A stretch of 28,580 bases of DNA from a virus (IMGVR_UViG_3300012204_000072:1-28580), one strand, 5' to 3'. Numbered from the stretch's first letter, positions 1 through 5,773 are shown. Numbers and translations: made by a program. The notes: generated by a model from the letters alone, not told the origin.

Positions 1-61
1 AATACCAAGGCCCGGCGGTATCCACCTCAAAATCGTGGTACCTGGCGAGAAGCGTGCTCAC
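1..61 (-). CDS. Partial unknown protein, N-terminus only (runs off left edge)
   Basis: A reading frame opens with GTG at 61 and runs off the left edge, giving a 20-residue start, MSTLLARYHDFEVDTAGPWY. The GTG overlaps the TGA of the preceding microprotein in a GTGA arrangement, as at several other junctions of this operon, which supports the start. Its place directly downstream of a recombinase-type ATPase and a nuclease suggests a replication protein, but the visible residues do not let me name a family. Confidence 0.5.
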   Translation of the reverse strand, partial: MSTLLARYHDFEVDTAGPWY

Positions 62-144
62 CGCCCACGCCCCCCGCCCAGCACCATGAAAACAGACGAC
101 AAGCTGAAGTAGATGACCCCAGTCAGCAGAAACAGAAACGTCAC
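58..144 (-). CDS. 28-aa single-span membrane microprotein
   Basis: A 28-codon frame starts with GTG at 144, overlapping the TGA of the ATPase gene (GTGA), and stops at 58, overlapping the next gene in the same way. The product is almost entirely hydrophobic (TFLFLLTGVIYFSLSSVFMV) and ends in a short Gly/Arg tail, so it should form one transmembrane helix with a basic end on one side. The double 4-nt coupling is the main evidence that it is translated. No function can be assigned. It resembles in design the other short membrane ORFs at 2859, 3179 and 3913. Confidence 0.55.
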   Translation of the reverse strand: MTFLFLLTGVIYFSLSSVFMVLGGGRGR

Positions 145-956
145 AGTGCCCATACCAGCTCCTTCTGTGCCTTCAACTCATGGATTTGACAAGTGGTAAA
201 ATCGGCGGCCATCCTGACCGGCGCCTGCGCCAAAGGATCCTGAGGCCCGAACCGGTTCTTCACCGCAGCCACAAACATCTCCCCGTCATTCGACGCCATC
301 GTCAAAATCAGAGACGGCAACTGACTAACCTTCCCCTGAATTGCGCTCCTCGGAGGAGCGCTCACAATCTCCTCACGGTTCTGCTCCGACGTATGGTGCA
401 ACACCAACACGCATGCCTTGGATTTTCTGGCCATGTAGTGCAGGTCCTTGCACGCCTGCCGCATCGCCTCAAACTCGTTACCAACCTCAACCTTGAGGTT
501 CATCAGATTGTCGACAACAATCAGGCCAGGCGGAGCTGATTCGATTTCCACCCACGCTTCCAGCGCGTTAGCAACATCCGCAATGGACGGCTCGCTAGGA
601 TCAAAAACAAAACGGACAGGCAGCCGGCCCACTTGACTACCGTATTCTTCCGCGAAAAGGCCATAACTGATCGTCTCCATAATCGACCCGACAGGATGCC
701 CGGTCACGGCAGCCGCCGTACGGGCAGCCATCGTGTCCTCATCAGAATCCGCAGAGACGTACAACGTGGGCACACCCATGCGAACCACAGCCACAACAGC
801 CGTATTGGTTTTACCAGCCCCCGGAGGTCCGGCCAACATCGCCAACTGGCCCCGCCTAAACTTCACCTTGTACCTACTGGTGGCCAGGCTCGGGAAAGGG
901 TCCGGAAGTTCAGCCGCTACACGCCCCCTGGCAGCCCGAAGGATAGGCACCGGCAC
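141..956 (-). CDS. RecA/DnaB-superfamily P-loop ATPase (RepA/AAA_25-like)
   Basis: A 271-aa ATPase. Walker A is GPPGAGKT (residues 43-50); Walker B is LIVVDN with the acidic residue at D149. A VLVLHHTSE segment (about 183-191) fits the sensor strand of RecA/DnaB-type cores, and the conserved VKNRFGP near residue 233 is typical of RepA/AAA_25-like phage ATPases. Phage members act as recombinase-like or helicase-like motors on DNA. The start is GTG at 956, two bases after the TAA of the upstream gene; an ATG at 958 is out of frame. It lies in a minus-strand operon with a Cas4-like nuclease, a pairing expected for phage recombination or replication. Whether it loads on single-stranded DNA or unwinds duplex cannot be told from sequence. 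Confidence 0.82.
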   Translation of the reverse strand: MPVPILRAARGRVAAELPDPFPSLATSRYKVKFRRGQLAMLAGPPGAGKTNTAVVAVVRMGVPTLYVSADSDEDTMAARTAAAVTGHPVGSIMETISYGLFAEEYGSQVGRLPVRFVFDPSEPSIADVANALEAWVEIESAPPGLIVVDNLMNLKVEVGNEFEAMRQACKDLHYMARKSKACVLVLHHTSEQNREEIVSAPPRSAIQGKVSQLPSLILTMASNDGEMFVAAVKNRFGPQDPLAQAPVRMAADFTTCQIHELKAQKELVWAL

Positions 957-958
957 AT

Positions 959-1357
959 TTAGCTACCCTTCTTCACATACTGGGGCTTGCAGCGGCGTGG
1001 GTTGTCCTTGGCCAGCGGGCAGAAGTGGCCCGCGTAGTCTGGCTTCTCGATGTATTTCATGGCGCCGTGAGAAACCCAGCCGCCGTTCTCCTGATGCCCG
1101 CACGTCCGGGGGGAGCTGTCGCCACTCTGCCCCGGGCTGTTGACTACGGTCGTGCCGGGCATGGCTTGGGCAATGGTTTGAACCACCCCCAGGGCCTCGC
1201 AGGCGGCCGCAATGTCCGGACCCTTACCCACCAGACCAGACAGCAGATATTCCAGCTCGTCAGCGTCCCTGGCCCGCACATTCGTCATACACGACTGGCC
1301 GGGGCCGTGCTTGATGGACACCTGCATTTTGTAATCGAGCACCGCAGCATCGGTCAT
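959..1357 (-). CDS. Conserved phage protein with C-terminal Cys/His cluster
   Basis: A 132-aa protein between the nuclease and the ATPase, starting with ATG at 1357 in an ATGA overlap with the nuclease C-part. The N-terminal two thirds (DADELEYLLSGLVGKGPDIAAACEALG) look helical. The C-terminal third carries Cys and His residues in the order CGHQ, H, HFCP, C within about residues 86-124, the layout of a small zinc-binding fold. Similar proteins, as I recall them, sit beside exonuclease and RecA-like genes in other actinophages, so a nucleic-acid-binding accessory role is plausible. I cannot name a family with certainty. Confidence 0.6.
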   Translation of the reverse strand: MTDAAVLDYKMQVSIKHGPGQSCMTNVRARDADELEYLLSGLVGKGPDIAAACEALGVVQTIAQAMPGTTVVNSPGQSGDSSPRTCGHQENGGWVSHGAMKYIEKPDYAGHFCPLAKDNPRRCKPQYVKKGS

Positions 1358-2025
1358 GACTCACCCTCATAATCTGGATCCATGTGTTGCATGCGGCCCC
1401 CGTAGGCCGCACAAAACTGGTTGAACGGGCACGCCTTGCAGCGGAACGTCACATGCGGCAGGTAGATTTGATGCTCGCGGGCAACGTCGAACCGGGTAAA
1501 CCACTTCTCCAACAGTTCCGGCTTGTACCGTCGCAGGTTCAGCATTTCCGATGGCCGGCCAGTGCGGGCCATCCAGTAGCAGCCAAACCTGACGTCCAGC
1601 CCGTGCTGTTTCATCAAACCAACCCGGTAAAACCCGAGCTGCATGTCCGACTCTGGCGACCTGGCCCCCGTCTTCAAATCGAGAATCACCGGTTCGTTAA
1701 TTTCCGGGACCACCATTACCCGGTCGACGTATCCCCGTAGTGGTATTCCGCCCACATCGACCGAGATTTCAACCTCAATGGCCGGTGTTCCCCCGCCCAG
1801 GTCCAAAACCCGCCAGCCTGAACGCTTCCGCCAATCGATCCACGACTGAACCATTTTGGGCCCGTTGGCGCGCCACCAGCCACCGTCCTCGCCCTGCGGT
1901 AGGGAGGCTTTGCGGCCACGGCCGGCAGCCGACCATTCTCTAGTCTTGGGGTGTTCTTCTACCTGCTCCAGCACTTCCGCCTCGAAGTGTTTGAGGAACA
2001 GGTCGGTTGCGGTTTGGGTGGTCAC
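1354..2025 (-). CDS. Cas4/RecB-like PD-(D/E)XK nuclease, C-terminal catalytic part
   Basis: A 223-aa polypeptide carrying the catalytic half of a Cas4/AddB/RecB-type exonuclease. Visible motifs are GYVDR (D101), VILDLKTG (D116-x-K118) and MQLGFY (Q129-x3-Y133), the DEK plus QxxxY signature. CKACPFNQFC (C196, C199, C205) gives the three clustered cysteines of a 4Fe-4S site. The family's N-terminal segment, with the first Cys and the GxxxH motif, is missing here but is present in the separate ORF at 2438-2644. Start is GTG at 2025, in a GTGA overlap with the intervening gene, so it is translationally coupled to it. The natural reading is one nuclease made of two chains, although a decayed gene is possible. 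Confidence 0.8.
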   Translation of the reverse strand: MTTQTATDLFLKHFEAEVLEQVEEHPKTREWSAAGRGRKASLPQGEDGGWWRANGPKMVQSWIDWRKRSGWRVLDLGGGTPAIEVEISVDVGGIPLRGYVDRVMVVPEINEPVILDLKTGARSPESDMQLGFYRVGLMKQHGLDVRFGCYWMARTGRPSEMLNLRRYKPELLEKWFTRFDVAREHQIYLPHVTFRCKACPFNQFCAAYGGRMQHMDPDYEGES

Positions 2026-2363
2026 TGGCGGAGTCCCGGAAAATCGCCCAGATCGAACCGTTGCGTGAAGGCTTTAATGTTTGGGGGCGCCAGGCCGCAG
2101 CAATCGTAGGCGTCAACGTCAACACCCAAGTCCTCCACCACCCACCACGCGCTGCCACCGAGGCGGAAAAAATACCGGTCAGACGGGCAGACAAGGCGTA
2201 CATACCTGGCCACCGGGCATCCCCGGGAATGTCCGGGGATGCCCTTGATCCCCATGGTTCCCAGATGATCGGCGATAGCTTCGGCACTACCCAAATCGTT
2301 AAGGGTTTTTAGGGCGGCCTTACAGCGGCCGGCGTATTCTTCCAGGGTTTCGGGCACAGTCAT
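2022..2363 (-). CDS. Conserved hypothetical protein interrupting the nuclease gene
   Basis: A 113-aa protein with a helical N-terminus (TLEEYAGRCKAALKTLNDLG), a helix-turn-like stretch SAEAIADHLGTMGI, and a GHSRGCPVARYVR segment with a conserved-looking Cys. Proteins of this type occur as free-standing small genes in actinobacterial phages and plasmids; the function is unknown. It sits exactly between the two halves of the Cas4-like nuclease and overlaps the C-terminal half by 4 nt. ATG at 2363 has a G-run directly against it; GTG at 2357 would give a better spacing from that GGGGG, so the start is uncertain by two codons. Confidence 0.65.
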   Translation of the reverse strand: MTVPETLEEYAGRCKAALKTLNDLGSAEAIADHLGTMGIKGIPGHSRGCPVARYVRLVCPSDRYFFRLGGSAWWVVEDLGVDVDAYDCCGLAPPNIKAFTQRFDLGDFPGLRQ

Positions 2364-2437
2364 CCCCCGATACTGTTTTTGGGAAAAAGCTCACCGGTCC
2401 CGGAGGACGGCAGGGAGCAAAGGGCCAAAGCCGAGGA

Positions 2438-2644
2438 CTAAACCCCGGCGGTCGCGAAGAGGCCGCGATCATGTTCCTCGCTGGCTGCGTGTGCGGCATG
2501 TCCGCCGATGTTCCACCAGGCGGGTTTTTCCGGAAGGCCAAGGATTCTTTTGAGCTGGTAGGCTTTGCCGCATGCTAGCCACTCTTTGAGAGCCGAGTAC
2601 GAGACGTGCGGCTTGGTGGCTTCGATAGCAACGGGGTCAGACAT
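2438..2644 (-). CDS. Cas4/RecB-like nuclease, N-terminal part
   Basis: A 68-aa ORF that reads as the isolated N-terminal segment of a PD-(D/E)XK nuclease. HVSYSALKEWLACGKAYQLK (residues 13-32) is the opening helix with the family Cys (C25) that normally joins a distal C-x2-C-x5-C to hold a 4Fe-4S cluster. GGHAAHAASE (47-56) is the GxxxH motif. It ends at TAG just where the homologous helix should continue. The missing catalytic part is encoded at 1354-2025. The start was set at ATG 2644 because GGAGGCGGAG lies just upstream; a longer frame to 2728 lacks this support. It is the first gene of the leftward operon. Confidence 0.7.
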   Translation of the reverse strand: MSDPVAIEATKPHVSYSALKEWLACGKAYQLKRILGLPEKPAWWNIGGHAAHAASEEHDRGLFATAGV

Positions 2645-2858
2645 AGCTCCGCCTCCGGATAGCCCTACTTGGGTTTTCCACCGGATGCGGCCCGGTGTTG
2701 CCGACTCATCAAGTTTGGGCCATGTCAAGGGGCCATGTGGACGGTTTGGCTAGACTGTGACACAGATCACATGTGCCAAAGTTGCGTCTTCGCCCGGCGG
2801 CTAGTGATAGAACCTAAGGTCAAGTGATCCCCGCCACCCGGAGAGGCAGCTTGAACGC
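2645..2858. promoter_or_regulatory. Divergent intergenic control region
   Basis: A 214-bp gap between the leftward nuclease operon and the rightward early genes, so promoters for both should lie here. On the minus strand a perfect TTGACA occurs (complement at 2723-2728), but no convincing -10 hexamer follows at 16-18 bp. The plus strand has no clear hexamer pair that I can defend. The main feature is the CRP-like palindrome at 2756-2771, flanked by TTTGGC and GCCAAA. Confidence 0.4.
2756..2771. promoter_or_regulatory. CRP/FNR-type palindrome, site 1
   Basis: TGTGACACAGATCACA matches the TGTGA-N6-TCACA consensus of Crp-family regulators exactly at all ten fixed positions. It lies about 110 bp upstream of the leftward operon start and 90 bp upstream of the rightward microprotein gene, flanked by an outer TTTGGC/GCCAAA repeat. 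Actinobacterial Crp/GlxR proteins bind this type of site. Binding by a host regulator is inferred. Confidence 0.5.
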
Positions 2859-3020
2859 ATGAGTCTTCACCGCCATCACACCCCCCGCAGGCAGGCCCTG
2901 ACAGTCCTCGCCGGCCTTGCCTTGGGCGCGCTGTGGATTGCCATCCTGGTCATCTACCTGACCGGGGGGGTTGAGCCACCAATGCCTATCGATAACCCTA
3001 AGACGGCCTACGTTCGGTAG
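2859..3020 (+). CDS. 53-aa single-span membrane microprotein
   Basis: ATG at 2859 opens a 53-codon frame. A basic, His-rich N-terminus (SLHRHHTPRRQ) is followed by a hydrophobic helix (ALTVLAGLALGALWIAILVI, about residues 13-32) and a short polar tail, the layout of a small inner-membrane protein. GGAGAGG lies about 13 nt upstream. The stop codon TAG (3018-3020) falls inside the right arm of a 14-bp hairpin terminator. It is the first plus-strand gene after the divergent control region. No family is recognised. Confidence 0.55.
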   Translation: MSLHRHHTPRRQALTVLAGLALGALWIAILVIYLTGGVEPPMPIDNPKTAYVR

Positions 3021-3030
3021 GCCGTCTTAG
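2998..3030. terminator. Hairpin terminator overlapping the 3' end of the microprotein gene
   Basis: Perfect 14-bp stem CTAAGACGGCCTAC (2998-3011) with GTAGGCCGTCTTAG (3017-3030) and a 5-nt loop. The stop codon of the preceding gene lies in the right arm. No U-tract follows, which is common for hairpin terminators in Actinobacteria. Confidence 0.6.
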
Positions 3031-3055
3031 CCCTGACATCAAGGGGATAAATCAT

Positions 3056-3087
3056 TGATGGGCGGGCCCCGTCAGGCCCGCCCATCA
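3056..3087. terminator. GC-rich hairpin, probable second terminator
   Basis: Perfect 13-bp stem TGATGGGCGGGCC (3056-3068) with GGCCCGCCCATCA (3075-3087) and loop CCGTCA. It lies 26 bp beyond the first hairpin. Neither strand has a strong U-run. The two hairpins together probably separate the first microprotein gene from the following cluster. Confidence 0.5.
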
Positions 3088-3111
3088 GACTAAAACTTAG
3101 TTAACTTGTTT

Positions 3112-3133
3112 GTCGACTTAAGTCTAAGTCGAC
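3112..3133. promoter_or_regulatory. Palindromic operator-like site in an AT-rich island
   Basis: A 9-bp inverted repeat GTCGACTTA (3112-3120) / TAAGTCGAC (3125-3133) with spacer AGTC, and a second nested palindrome GACTTAAGTC (3115-3124). It sits in an AT-rich patch (about 3088-3130) that contains further ACTTA-like half-sites, next to terminators and upstream of the early gene cluster. This is the expected place for a promoter with a repressor operator. The binding protein is unknown. Confidence 0.4.
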
Positions 3134-3163
3134 CATGGGATCTTGTCCCGAAAACGCCCGATT

Positions 3164-3179
3164 TGTGAGGCAGATCACG
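3164..3179. promoter_or_regulatory. CRP/FNR-type palindrome, site 2
   Basis: TGTGAGGCAGATCACG matches TGTGA-N6-TCACA at nine of ten fixed positions and shares CAGATCAC with site 1. It also contains the GAGG that can serve as Shine-Dalgarno for the GTG start at 3179, so a bound regulator would lie over the ribosome-binding region. The match may be partly coincidental for that reason. Confidence 0.35.
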
Positions 3180-3277
3180 TGCGCGCTGTGGTGATCATTT
3201 TTGAGGCTGTTGTAGCCCTGGGAGTTTTGTTCGGCATCGGTCTAATTGTTGCCCTGACATTCAGGTGGCGCCGATGA
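3179..3277 (+). CDS. 32-aa single-span membrane microprotein
   Basis: GTG at 3179 opens a 32-codon frame ending in TGA at 3277, which overlaps the ATG of the next gene (ATGA). The product is nearly all hydrophobic (VVIIFEAVVALGVLFGIGLI) and ends in FRWRR, giving one transmembrane helix with a basic cytoplasmic tail by the positive-inside rule. GAGG about 8 nt upstream can act as Shine-Dalgarno. No family is recognised. Translational coupling to the downstream gene argues that it is real. Confidence 0.5.
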   Translation: MRAVVIIFEAVVALGVLFGIGLIVALTFRWRR

Positions 3278-3516
3278 ACCCCGAGTACCGCAAGAACTGG
3301 TGGAAGACCAGCGACAAGGCCAAACTCCTGGCCAAGAAGAACAACGCGGCCAAGCGGGCCCAAGTCCGCCTTGCCAAGATCCATCCTGGCGACTACCTCA
3401 CTTTGCTGAACGAGGAACTGGCAAAAGACGGGCTACCGCCCATCACCCGGCCGACACCCAAACCAACCCGATCGGATGACGACGACGGAGGTAATGTCGG
3501 GTCTCATACACCCTGA
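3274..3516 (+). CDS. Small basic hypothetical protein
   Basis: An 80-aa protein starting at ATG 3274 in an ATGA overlap; GTG at 3265 would add three residues. The first 45 residues are helical and Lys/Arg-rich (KTSDKAKLLAKKNNAAKRAQ), followed by HPGDYLTLLNEELAKDGLPP and a Pro/Asp-rich tail with DDDD. Similar small basic proteins occur among early genes of actinophages, without known function. DNA or RNA binding is possible from charge alone. Confidence 0.65.
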   Translation: MNPEYRKNWWKTSDKAKLLAKKNNAAKRAQVRLAKIHPGDYLTLLNEELAKDGLPPITRPTPKPTRSDDDDGGNVGSHTP

Positions 3517-3556
3517 CGTTTCGCACTGTCACCCGCTGGTAACGGGAAGGCCGGAG

Positions 3557-3916
3557 ATGATCGCACTTGACGACGACTACGTCAGATCCGCCACGGGAGA
3601 CCTACAAACCGCCTACGCCCTCCACCTGACCGCCGAACACCTCAACATCACCGGAATCCAAGTCGTCCAGCCAGGGTGGTACCGGCTCAGGACAACCGAT
3701 CGCGGCCACATCGACCTGCACCGGATGCTCACCAACTGGCGACTACAGCTAAACGGTGACGACGCGCCCATCAGAGGCTACTGCTACAACGGCCCCAGTG
3801 GCCTCATGGAGGCCCTGGCGGCCGGCCAGGCATGGTCAGGTGAGGGTGACCCCGGCGGGCGATGGTACAGGGCCGTACACGGCGATGTTCGGCGCAAAGA
3901 ATACCTCAAGGGATGA
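3557..3916 (+). CDS. Hypothetical early protein
   Basis: A 119-aa protein, MIALDDDYVRSATGDLQTAY onward, of mixed alpha/beta character, with a central YRLRTTDRGHIDLHRMLTNW segment and a Gly-rich C-terminus. No known motif is visible. Start choice: ATG 3557 has GGAAGG 7 nt upstream and leaves a 40-nt gap after the previous gene. ATG 3494 would add 21 residues and overlap the previous gene, with a GGAGG placed too close. The TGA at 3916 overlaps the ATG of the next microprotein. Confidence 0.6.
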   Translation: MIALDDDYVRSATGDLQTAYALHLTAEHLNITGIQVVQPGWYRLRTTDRGHIDLHRMLTNWRLQLNGDDAPIRGYCYNGPSGLMEALAAGQAWSGEGDPGGRWYRAVHGDVRRKEYLKG

Positions 3917-4014
3917 TCATGTGGCTGAACCTCTTGGCTGTCCCTGTCCTCGTAGTCCTCGTACTCGCCCCAACCCTCCTGCTCATCCAACCACGAAAGG
4001 ACCACCCCGCATGA
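3913..4014 (+). CDS. 33-aa single-span membrane microprotein
   Basis: ATG at 3913 overlaps the upstream TGA (ATGA), and the TGA at 4014 overlaps the next ATG at 4011 in the same way. The product MIMWLNLLAVPVLVVLVLAP continues into TLLLIQPRKDHPA: one long hydrophobic helix with a basic C-terminal end. Double coupling is the main support. The function is unknown; the design matches the other membrane microproteins of this window. Confidence 0.55.
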   Translation: MIMWLNLLAVPVLVVLVLAPTLLLIQPRKDHPA

Positions 4015-4589
4015 CCGAGACCCAAGCCCCCCGGCCCTACACCCTGGCTGACGTAGCAATCCTCAACCACGACTTCCCCTACCCCCCCGGCACCAACGCC
4101 CAGATTCGCACCCGGCACATCTCCATCCACCAACCCGGTCTCCAACCCCGGTACTACCTCATCACCGAAGCAACCGAATACAAGGGGCCAGATGACAAGG
4201 TGGGCGTTGACATCACCTACGCCACGGTCACAGACCAGCACGGGCAGACCAAAGACAACCTCCAAGAGGGGACATGGCTCGGACTCGTGCAGGTCTCAAT
4301 GGACGGCCGCAACTATGCGGCCGTCCTTCAAAGGCTCCTGGACATCCTGAACGAAGACATCCCCACCCCGGCCGAAGCCCCAAGCCACCAGGAGTTTGCC
4401 CCCCTGCCCGACGAGCCCCCCTTGAAAGAATGGGATGGGGAAGACATGTCGGTACTCCCGGCCAGGCCCGCAGACGAAAACGACAAGACCCCCACGGCCG
4501 AGGGGCGCCCGTCAGACAGGCTTCACAACGAGCTGGACCAGCCGGCCGAGAAGCCTGTAGATGAGCATGCCACGGACCACATAATCTGA
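4011..4589 (+). CDS. Hypothetical protein with acidic disordered tail
   Basis: A 192-aa protein. Residues 1-110 look folded (YTLADVAILNHDFPYPPGTN, then beta-rich RHISIHQPGLQPRYYLITEA, then GLVQVSMDGRNYAAVLQRLL). From about residue 118 on it is Pro, Glu and Asp-rich and probably disordered (PADENDKTPTAEG). Start is ATG 4011, set by the ATGA overlap, with GAAAGGA about 11 nt upstream; a longer frame back to 3756 runs over two other genes and was not used. No family is recognised. Confidence 0.65.
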   Translation: MTETQAPRPYTLADVAILNHDFPYPPGTNAQIRTRHISIHQPGLQPRYYLITEATEYKGPDDKVGVDITYATVTDQHGQTKDNLQEGTWLGLVQVSMDGRNYAAVLQRLLDILNEDIPTPAEAPSHQEFAPLPDEPPLKEWDGEDMSVLPARPADENDKTPTAEGRPSDRLHNELDQPAEKPVDEHATDHII

Positions 4590-4590
4590 C

Positions 4591-4896
4591 ATGGCCAAGT
4601 TGGAATCAGCCAAGGACCGCCGCGTAGGCCCGATCTTCTACCCCCAAAGCGTGTCGGTTGGCGAATGCCGCCCGACCGGGCGGGAACCAACCATCGTCCT
4701 CTACTACGAGCTGGGGGAAGGCCGGGGACGCGCCTACGTCGTGGGCGACAATCTAGAGGACCTGGCGACACTGGCCGGCGTCCTGGTCCACCAAGGACAA
4801 AGAACGTTCGGGAAACTACGATTCCTTATGGCCCTCGACCAAGCCCTAGGCGAAGCCGAACTGAGGAACCCCTACCCGCCGGGGCCCGATGAATGA
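4591..4896 (+). CDS. Hypothetical early protein
   Basis: A 101-aa protein starting one base after the previous stop. It reads as a small alpha/beta domain: strands around RVGPIFYPQSVSVGE and TIVLYYELGEGRGRAYVVGD, then helices LEDLATLAGVLVHQGQ and LRFLMALDQALGEAE. No catalytic or metal-binding motif is visible. It is coupled to the next gene by an ATGA overlap at 4893-4896. Confidence 0.62.
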   Translation: MAKLESAKDRRVGPIFYPQSVSVGECRPTGREPTIVLYYELGEGRGRAYVVGDNLEDLATLAGVLVHQGQRTFGKLRFLMALDQALGEAELRNPYPPGPDE

Positions 4897-5147
4897 CCAC
4901 CAGACTAGAATGCCACACGTGCGCGGCCCTCCACGCCCGACTCTACCAAGACAAGACGCTGAAATCGCTGAAGAACAGACTAGCCAAGGTAGCTGTCGAT
5001 CGGGGGATGACGAAGAACCAAACCGTTATCAGCTACCTGCGTGGATGGCATCACAGGGGACACCGACCCACATTCGGGCAGCACCAGGAGTATCTAAATG
5101 GGGATGATCAACGATTGGGAGAGGCAGGCCAAGTGCCGCGACAGTGA
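4893..5147 (+). CDS. Small CxxC protein overlapping WhiB
   Basis: An 84-aa protein starting in an ATGA overlap. The N-terminus has LECHTCAALH (Cys at 7 and 10, His at 14), a possible half zinc site, then a basic helix (KTLKSLKNRLAKVAVDRG). Its 3' end overlaps the whiB gene by 50 nt in another frame, so the last 17 residues may not be constrained. A competing frame at 4889-5107 has poorer composition and lacks the coupled start. Function unknown. Confidence 0.55.
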   Translation: MTTRLECHTCAALHARLYQDKTLKSLKNRLAKVAVDRGMTKNQTVISYLRGWHHRGHRPTFGQHQEYLNGDDQRLGEAGQVPRQ

Positions 5148-5391
5148 CCCAGAGGAGCTATACGTCCCGGGCCACAAGCAGAACGACGCCAAACGCATCT
5201 GTAAGGGATGCCCAGTTCGGGCGGAATGCCTCGCCACCGCGCTAGACCGAGACGAAGAATTTGGTGTGTGGGGAGGCCAGACAGAACGCGAACGACGCGC
5301 AATGATCAAAAAGAACCCCAACGTCTCAAGCTGGTGGCAAATGTTTGAGGCAGCCCTATCGGCACAACGCGTTAGCCCCGGACTTGCATAA
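5098..5391 (+). CDS. WhiB-family Fe-S transcriptional regulator
   Basis: A 97-aa WhiB-like protein. Cysteines C13, C35, C38 and C44 give the C-Xn-C-X2-C-X5-C ligand set of the 4Fe-4S cluster, and GVWGG (56-60) followed by the basic QTERERR is the family turn and DNA-contacting tail. WhiB proteins act with the primary sigma factor (region 4) to change promoter choice; phage members such as mycobacteriophage TM4 WhiB interfere with host WhiB2 functions and superinfection. Start is ATG 5098 with GGAG 7 nt upstream. Its stop codon lies in the loop of a hairpin terminator. It probably controls phage early or lysogenic genes, or host genes; the target is not visible. Confidence 0.93.
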   Translation: MGMINDWERQAKCRDSDPEELYVPGHKQNDAKRICKGCPVRAECLATALDRDEEFGVWGGQTERERRAMIKKNPNVSSWWQMFEAALSAQRVSPGLA

Positions 5392-5408
5392 AGCTCCGGG
5401 GCTAACGC
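5369..5408. terminator. Hairpin terminator at the whiB 3' end
   Basis: Perfect 13-bp stem GCGTTAGCCCCGG (5369-5381) with CCGGGGCTAACGC (5396-5408) and a 14-nt loop that contains the whiB stop codon TAA (5389-5391). No U-tract follows. Probably ends or attenuates the transcript upstream of 5441. Confidence 0.6.
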
Positions 5409-5440
5409 CCTTAACCCCCCAAAAGAAAGGTTCGGCCAAC

Positions 5441-5773
5441 GTGGATCTACACTGGGCAGGTGGCGAAGAGCTGGAATCCGCCTTCATGGCAGAAGGCCCA
5501 ATCCGCTACGGACTCGCCCGCCAACACGACGACTGCCCCCACGGGCCCGGCTTCGTAATGACCATCCCCATACCGCCCCGACTCTGCCAGGCCATGGAAA
5601 TCGCCCCAGACGCGCGAGTCGCCATCGTCCTCCACAACGCAGACAACATGGCCGAAATGATCACCGCCCTCAACTTTATGGCAAACCGCGCCTTCGGCCG
5701 GGTGTCAATGATCGGCGCCCTCGACAGGGCAAGAGCAGGCTTGCGCGACGTGACAGGCGAACCCGTAGACTGA
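5441..5773 (+). CDS. Hypothetical protein
   Basis: A 110-aa protein starting at GTG 5441 with AGAAAGG about 10 nt upstream, beyond the whiB terminator. The core reads FVMTIPIPPRLCQAMEIAPD then ARVAIVLHNADNMAEMITAL, a compact alpha/beta pattern. It has an HDDCPHGPG segment (His/Cys) near residue 30, but no full metal site. ATG 5486 is an alternative start. The longer frame back to 5345 overlaps whiB and the terminator, and was not used. No family is recognised. Confidence 0.6.
   Translation: MDLHWAGGEELESAFMAEGPIRYGLARQHDDCPHGPGFVMTIPIPPRLCQAMEIAPDARVAIVLHNADNMAEMITALNFMANRAFGRVSMIGALDRARAGLRDVTGEPVD

Noticed and set aside
2022-2440. Group I or II intron interrupting the nuclease gene
   Set aside because: The insert is only about 415 bp and most of it is a coupled 113-aa ORF. 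The C-terminal part has its own GTG start in overlap with that ORF, so splicing is not needed, and I see no intron core elements.
2723-2728. Promoter from a perfect TTGACA on the minus strand
   Set aside because: No plausible -10 hexamer lies 16-18 bp downstream, so I did not list it as a promoter.
3756-4010. N-terminal extension of the 192-aa protein back to 3756
   Set aside because: It would overlap two other genes in different frames; the ATGA-coupled ATG at 4011 is better supported.
4889-5107. 72-aa ORF in an alternative frame upstream of whiB
   Set aside because: The 4893 frame has the ATGA-coupled start and a CxxC motif; this one has neither and is Pro/Arg-rich like a shadow.
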